NCBI GenBank assembly: GCA_031261385.1
Contig: JAISJS010000278.1
Span: 1-9,217 of the forward strand
DNA length: 9,217 nt
Direction of reading: 5' to 3'
Origin: Treponema sp.
Lineage (GTDB): Bacteria; Spirochaetota; Spirochaetia; Treponematales; Breznakiellaceae
The notes under the pieces are model-generated. The model did not search any database, was not told the origin of the DNA, and was given only the letters and a program-made list of their open reading frames with translations. The translations under genes and the position numbers were made by a program. This document shows positions 6,935 to 9,217 of the stretch, in pieces; the stretch's first letter is position 1; every line of letters starts with the position of its first letter.

Positions 6935-7207
6935 TTACCCTAATATTTTCTCAATATTTTTATCTATTTCTTCTTCAGTAAATACTCTGCCTTTTTTTAT
7001 ATCATTTTCTCCTATGGATAAAATTTTAAGCAAATTTATTGCATCCATAATATTTTGATAATAATTTACATTCATTAAAACAGCCCTTGCTTCTCCATTT
7101 TGAGTAATAACTACCGGGTTGTTTTTTTCTGCAACTTGTTTAAAAACATCTGCTGTATGCGCCTTTATATAGGAAATCGGTTTAATGTCTTCCGCTAAAT
7201 TTATCAT
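6935..7207 (-). CDS. Phd/YefM-family antitoxin
   Basis: A 90-residue protein with the Phd/YefM fold: N-terminal ISYIKAHTADVFKQVAEKNNPVVITQNGEARAVLM (about 11-45), including the conserved PVVITQNGEA strand-turn, then YYQNIMDAINLL and an acidic, presumably toxin-wrapping tail with RVFTEEEIDKNIEKIL (about 74-89). Such antitoxins neutralise the cognate toxin by direct binding and repress their own promoter. The ATG at 7207-7205 follows TAAGGCGG. It lies just before the toxin (4 bp gap), the usual antitoxin-first order. It shares the AT-rich composition of the toxin. The palindrome immediately upstream (7229-7266) is its probable binding site. Confidence 0.88.
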   Translation of the reverse strand: MINLAEDIKPISYIKAHTADVFKQVAEKNNPVVITQNGEARAVLMNVNYYQNIMDAINLLKILSIGENDIKKGRVFTEEEIDKNIEKILG

Positions 7208-7228
7208 AAATACCGCCTTACTTTATAA

Positions 7229-7266
7229 GGTACTATATTTAGACTGTATCGTCAATATATTGTACC
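7229..7266. promoter_or_regulatory. 38-bp palindrome, probable antitoxin operator/promoter
   Basis: Two 16-bp arms, 7229-7244 (ggtactatatttagac) and 7251-7266 (gtcaatatattgtacc), are inverted copies matching at 13 of 16 positions around a 6-bp centre. The minus strand holds TTGACG (7255-7250) within it, TATAGT (7237-7232) and TATAAA just past it, so the antitoxin promoter lies in or beside the palindrome, although boxes and spacing cannot be assigned uniquely. Phd/YefM antitoxins bind palindromes over their own promoter, so this is the expected autoregulatory operator. It sits in the 62-bp gap after the GNAT gene. Confidence 0.72.
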
Positions 7267-7269
7267 AAA

Positions 7270-7770
7270 TTATTCCTTAAACGCCAGCTCTTTCAGTCCC
7301 TCCCCGGTAACCCGGTACGTAGTCCATTCGGAAAGCGGCCGGGCGCCCTGGCTTTTGTAAAAGGCGATGGAAGGCTCGTTCCAGTTCAGGCAGGACCATT
7401 CAAGGCGGCCGCAGTTTCTGTCCGCCGCAATTTTTGCAATAAAGGAGAGGAGGAGTTTGCCGAGGCCCTTTCCGCGAAAATACGGTTTGACAAAAAGGTC
7501 TTCAAGGTAAATGCCGGGCCTTCCGAGGAATGTCGAAAAATTATGAAAGAACAGGGCAAAGCCTGCGGGGACTGTATCGTATTCGCAGATGATCACTTCG
7601 GCTTTTTTCTCCTTAAAAATAAATTTATGCAGATCTGCTTCGCTTGCCTGCGCCTGATCCAGTAAATGTTCATACTCTGCAAGCAAGCGGATAAATTCGA
7701 GAATAAGGGCGGTGTCTTTTTTCTCTGCAAACCGCAGCACGGTATGATCATCAATCCGGTATTTACTCAT
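7270..7770 (-). CDS. GNAT acetyltransferase, spermidine/diamine acetyltransferase-like
   Basis: A 166-residue GCN5-related N-acetyltransferase that would transfer an acetyl group from acetyl-CoA to an amine. The acetyl-CoA pyrophosphate loop is RGKGLGK (99-105). The blocks FLGRPGIYLEDLFVKP (81-96) and LNWNEPSIAFYKSQGA (128-143) closely resemble the SSAT (SAT1/SAT2) branch, so a polyamine, diamine, thialysine or similar small amine is the likely substrate; I judge this by remembered sequence likeness only. The frame stays open upstream to a TTG at 7818, but the ATG at 7770-7768 has AGGAG just upstream and the extra 16 codons would overlap the promoter, so the shorter form is chosen. It heads a minus-strand run that continues into the toxin-antitoxin and proline genes without a visible terminator. 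Confidence 0.88.
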   Translation of the reverse strand: MSKYRIDDHTVLRFAEKKDTALILEFIRLLAEYEHLLDQAQASEADLHKFIFKEKKAEVIICEYDTVPAGFALFFHNFSTFLGRPGIYLEDLFVKPYFRGKGLGKLLLSFIAKIAADRNCGRLEWSCLNWNEPSIAFYKSQGARPLSEWTTYRVTGEGLKELAFKE

Positions 7771-7786
7771 AACAGCTCCTTGGGGT

Positions 7787-7815
7787 ATAATACAGTGATA
7801 ATTAGTGTCTGTCCA
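7787..7815 (-). promoter_or_regulatory. Promoter of the GNAT gene
   Basis: On the minus strand, TGGACA (7815-7810, five of six matches to TTGACA) and TATTAT (7792-7787, five of six to TATAAT) are 17 bp apart. Transcription would start near 7780, about 10 bases before the ATG at 7770, leaving just enough room for the AGGAG ribosome site. The -35 box lies inside the left arm of the inverted repeat at 7807-7841, so a protein or structure at that repeat would affect this promoter. Confidence 0.68.
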
Positions 7816-7841
7816 CAAAGTCGGTTACTTTGCGAACAGAC
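7807..7841. repeat. Inverted repeat 1, 15-bp arms, 5-bp loop
   Basis: Arms GTCTGTCCACAAAGT (7807-7821) and ACTTTGCGAACAGAC (7827-7841) are inverted copies at 13 of 15 positions around a CGGTT loop. As minus-strand RNA, both mismatches become G-U pairs, giving an unbroken 15-bp stem; as plus-strand RNA they are A-C mismatches. The left arm covers the -35 box of the GNAT promoter. It is not followed by a T-run in either direction, so it is not an ordinary terminator. Confidence 0.85.
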
Positions 7842-7844
7842 CTT

Positions 7845-7864
7845 GCATTTGCATACGCAAATGC
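7845..7864. repeat. Inverted repeat 2, perfect 8-bp arms
   Basis: GCATTTGC (7845-7852) and GCAAATGC (7857-7864) are exact inverted copies around ATAC. It begins only three bases after inverted repeat 1. It could be an operator half-site pair or a small hairpin. No T-run follows on either strand. Confidence 0.85.
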
Positions 7865-7876
7865 GTGTTTCAAGGA

Positions 7877-7912
7877 AGTTTGTCTATAATGTGTCTACAT
7901 TATAGACAAACT
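7877..7912. repeat. Inverted repeat 3, perfect 16-bp arms, 4-bp loop
   Basis: AGTTTGTCTATAATGT (7877-7892) and ACATTATAGACAAACT (7897-7912) are perfect inverted copies around GTCT. Each arm contains TATAAT, so a -10 box exists on both strands; on the plus strand (7885-7890) it could serve the TIM-barrel gene, though no good -35 stands 16-18 bp before it. A run of eight A follows, the opposite of a plus-strand terminator, and no T-run follows on the minus strand. A repressor operator lying over the plus-strand promoter is the simplest reading; a structured RNA leader or mobile-element remnant are alternatives. Confidence 0.88.
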
Positions 7913-7958
7913 CTAATTAAAAAAAACAAAGCCGGAAAATCAGGGGAGGATCAATCAT

Positions 7959-8795
7959 ATGCGCTTGGGAGCGCCGGTTTTTACCGGGGAAGTTGATTTT
8001 GAAGCACAGGCGTTGGCCCATGTTAAAAAGGGATACCGGGCGGCGTATTGTCCCAAAGGGGTAAGCCTTGATGATCCGGCGGGTATACTGGCGGCAGAGG
8101 CGGCGTATAAAAAACACGGCCTCGTTATTGCAGAAGTGGGTGTCTGGCGTAATCCGCTGGACCCTGATCCTGCCGGGGCAAAACAGGCGCAGGAGTATAC
8201 TGAAAAGCAGCTTGCACTGGCAGATGCTTTGGGCGCGCGGTGCTGTGTGAACGTGCTGGGTTCTAATAACAGCGAGCACTGGGCCGGAGCCGCCGAAGGG
8301 GAATACAGCAATGATTTTTTTGATCGTTCGGTGGAAGTATACCGGGCTGTCATCGATGCGGTAAAACCAAAGCGGACAAAGATGACTCTGGAGATGATGC
8401 CTTATTATTTTCTTGACGGGCCGGATGAGTACAGGCGTTTTTTAAAAGCGCTCGATCGGAAAGAGGCCGGCGTTCATCTTGATATCACCAATGCCGTGTG
8501 TTCCCCGCGGCGTTACTATGACTCCTCATCCCTCATCGAAAGCTGTTTCCGTGAGCTCGGCAATATTGTCTGTTCCTGTCACCTTAAGGATATAAAAATG
8601 TTTGATGAAGGGTATGTCGTGCAGTTCCGTGAAGTTCCCATTGGGCAGGGAAATTTTGATGCAGATGGGTTTTTACGCTGTGCTGTTCAATACGGCGATC
8701 CCGATCTTCCGGTGATGCTGGAACATCTTCCCGATGAAGCGGCTTACGATGCGGCGTTCAAAAAAGTTTTGGAACTTTGCCGGGAGCACGCATGA
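7959..8795 (+). CDS. Sugar phosphate isomerase/epimerase, xylose-isomerase-like TIM barrel
   Basis: A 278-residue (beta/alpha)8 protein of the AP endonuclease family 2 / xylose-isomerase-like TIM-barrel group, which includes IolE, hydroxypyruvate isomerase and keto-sugar 3-epimerases. The four metal ligands at strand ends are recognisable: Glu145 in MTLEMMPYY, Asp175 in GVHLDITN, His208 in CSCHLKDIK and Glu255 in PVMLEHLPDE; GLVIAEVGVWRN (54-65) is an early strand. A divalent-metal isomerisation or epimerisation of a sugar or sugar acid is therefore likely; the actual substrate is not readable. The ATG at 7959 has GGGGAGG at 7943-7949. The stop overlaps the start of a D-2-hydroxyacid dehydrogenase gene (ATGA), so they are translationally coupled and probably share a carbohydrate or hydroxyacid pathway. 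Expression is probably set in the hairpin-rich region upstream. Confidence 0.88.
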   Translation: MRLGAPVFTGEVDFEAQALAHVKKGYRAAYCPKGVSLDDPAGILAAEAAYKKHGLVIAEVGVWRNPLDPDPAGAKQAQEYTEKQLALADALGARCCVNVLGSNNSEHWAGAAEGEYSNDFFDRSVEVYRAVIDAVKPKRTKMTLEMMPYYFLDGPDEYRRFLKALDRKEAGVHLDITNAVCSPRRYYDSSSLIESCFRELGNIVCSCHLKDIKMFDEGYVVQFREVPIGQGNFDADGFLRCAVQYGDPDLPVMLEHLPDEAAYDAAFKKVLELCREHA

Positions 8796-9217
8796 AAAAT
8801 CAAAAAGGCCTTATTCTCGTTTCTATTTTTTTTGACAGGGCGCTTCCCGGCATGACTGAACAGCTTCACGCAGCGGGGGAAAACCGGGAAGTGCTTATCA
8901 CGAGGGACCGCGCCGAAATGGAAAAGGTTCTGGACCGTGTTGAAATATGCATGGGAGATGTCCCCTTTGACCTGTATTCCCGTATGCCTAATCTAAAATG
9001 GATCCAGCTTTGGTCTGCCGGTGCGGACAGGCTGCAAACTTTTCCCGAATATGCCGATCTGCCCTTTGTAATGACCACCACTTCCGGAATTCACGGACAA
9101 CAGATTACCGAGCATACATTCGGCCTGCTGCTTGCCTGGAACCGCTGCCTGCCTGCGGCATTTGACGCCCAGAAAAACCATGAATGGTACCAGGCGCCGG
9201 ACACAAAAGTGTCGGTT
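8792..9217 (+). CDS. D-2-hydroxyacid dehydrogenase, 5' part
   Basis: The first 142 codons of a gene that runs off the window end. The N-terminal catalytic domain shows the family's MPNLKWIQLWSAGADRL (65-81) and TTSGIHGQQITEHTFGLLLA (96-115), matching the LKWIQxxSAG and ExxxGLxL patterns of NAD-dependent D-2-hydroxyacid dehydrogenases (glyoxylate/hydroxypyruvate reductase or phosphoglycerate dehydrogenase-like branch). The NAD-binding Rossmann motif and the catalytic Arg, Glu and His residues lie beyond the end, so activity and cofactor cannot be judged. The ATG at 8792 overlaps the TGA of the TIM-barrel gene by 4 bp, with GGGAG at 8782-8786 as ribosome site. The pair could act in sequence on a keto/hydroxy acid such as hydroxypyruvate, which is inference only. 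Confidence 0.87.
   Translation, partial: MKNQKGLILVSIFFDRALPGMTEQLHAAGENREVLITRDRAEMEKVLDRVEICMGDVPFDLYSRMPNLKWIQLWSAGADRLQTFPEYADLPFVMTTTSGIHGQQITEHTFGLLLAWNRCLPAAFDAQKNHEWYQAPDTKVSV

Noticed and set aside
7771..7818. Longer GNAT protein from the TTG at 7818
   Set aside because: That start lies upstream of the predicted -35 box, has no ribosome site and adds residues outside the fold; the ATG at 7770 has AGGAG in the right place.
7807..7912. Integron attC site or CRISPR repeats
   Set aside because: The arms lack the inverted GTTRRRY/RYYYAAC arrangement of attC, and the three dyads differ from each other in sequence, so there is no direct repeat-spacer pattern and no integrase or cas gene nearby.
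7877..7920. Inverted repeat 3 as a rho-independent terminator
   Set aside because: On the plus strand it is followed by an A-run rather than T-run, and no gene ends just upstream; on the minus strand no T-run follows it either.

Overview
The window looks like a chromosomal segment from an anaerobic bacterium of about 50% GC. The gene set (short ProB without a PUA domain, bacteriohemerythrin, XRE-cupin next to an acyl-CoA ligase) and the mixed AT/GC style fit a Treponema-like spirochaete, perhaps a gut treponeme. That assignment is an inference from general resemblance; there is no rRNA or other marker gene here. I see no tRNA, rRNA, CRISPR array, transposase or phage gene.

Left part (1-2871, plus strand): the 3' end of a PHP-domain metal-dependent phosphoesterase-like gene, an XRE-cupin transcription factor and an AMP-forming acyl-CoA synthetase. 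They lie 14 bp apart and then overlap by 8 bp, so they form one likely operon in which the cupin regulator probably senses a small molecule and controls acyl-CoA synthetase expression. A 140-bp gap follows with a very good sigma70-type promoter, then a bacteriohemerythrin gene (3012-3500) whose start codon sits almost exactly at the predicted transcription start, suggesting a leaderless mRNA.

Middle part (3526-7770, minus strand, read right to left): a GNAT acetyltransferase of the spermidine/diamine acetyltransferase-like type, an AT-rich Phd/YefM-ParE/RelE toxin-antitoxin pair, then proA, proB and proC, which encode the proline pathway from glutamate (glutamate kinase, gamma-glutamyl phosphate reductase, pyrroline-5-carboxylate reductase). 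The toxin gene ends only 15 bp before proA and no terminator is visible between these genes, so the proline genes may be transcribed at least partly through the toxin-antitoxin module. A 38-bp imperfect palindrome in front of the antitoxin is a likely autoregulatory operator.

Right part (7771-9217): a divergent intergenic region with three consecutive inverted repeats (15-bp arms with two mismatches, 8-bp perfect, 16-bp perfect) packed into 106 bp. It separates the GNAT gene from a plus-strand pair: a xylose-isomerase-like TIM-barrel sugar isomerase/epimerase and a D-2-hydroxyacid dehydrogenase (cut by the window end), overlapping by ATGA. This hairpin cluster and the coupling of a toxin-antitoxin module to proline biosynthesis are the two most notable things here. 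I did not find clear evidence of a wholly new multi-gene system.
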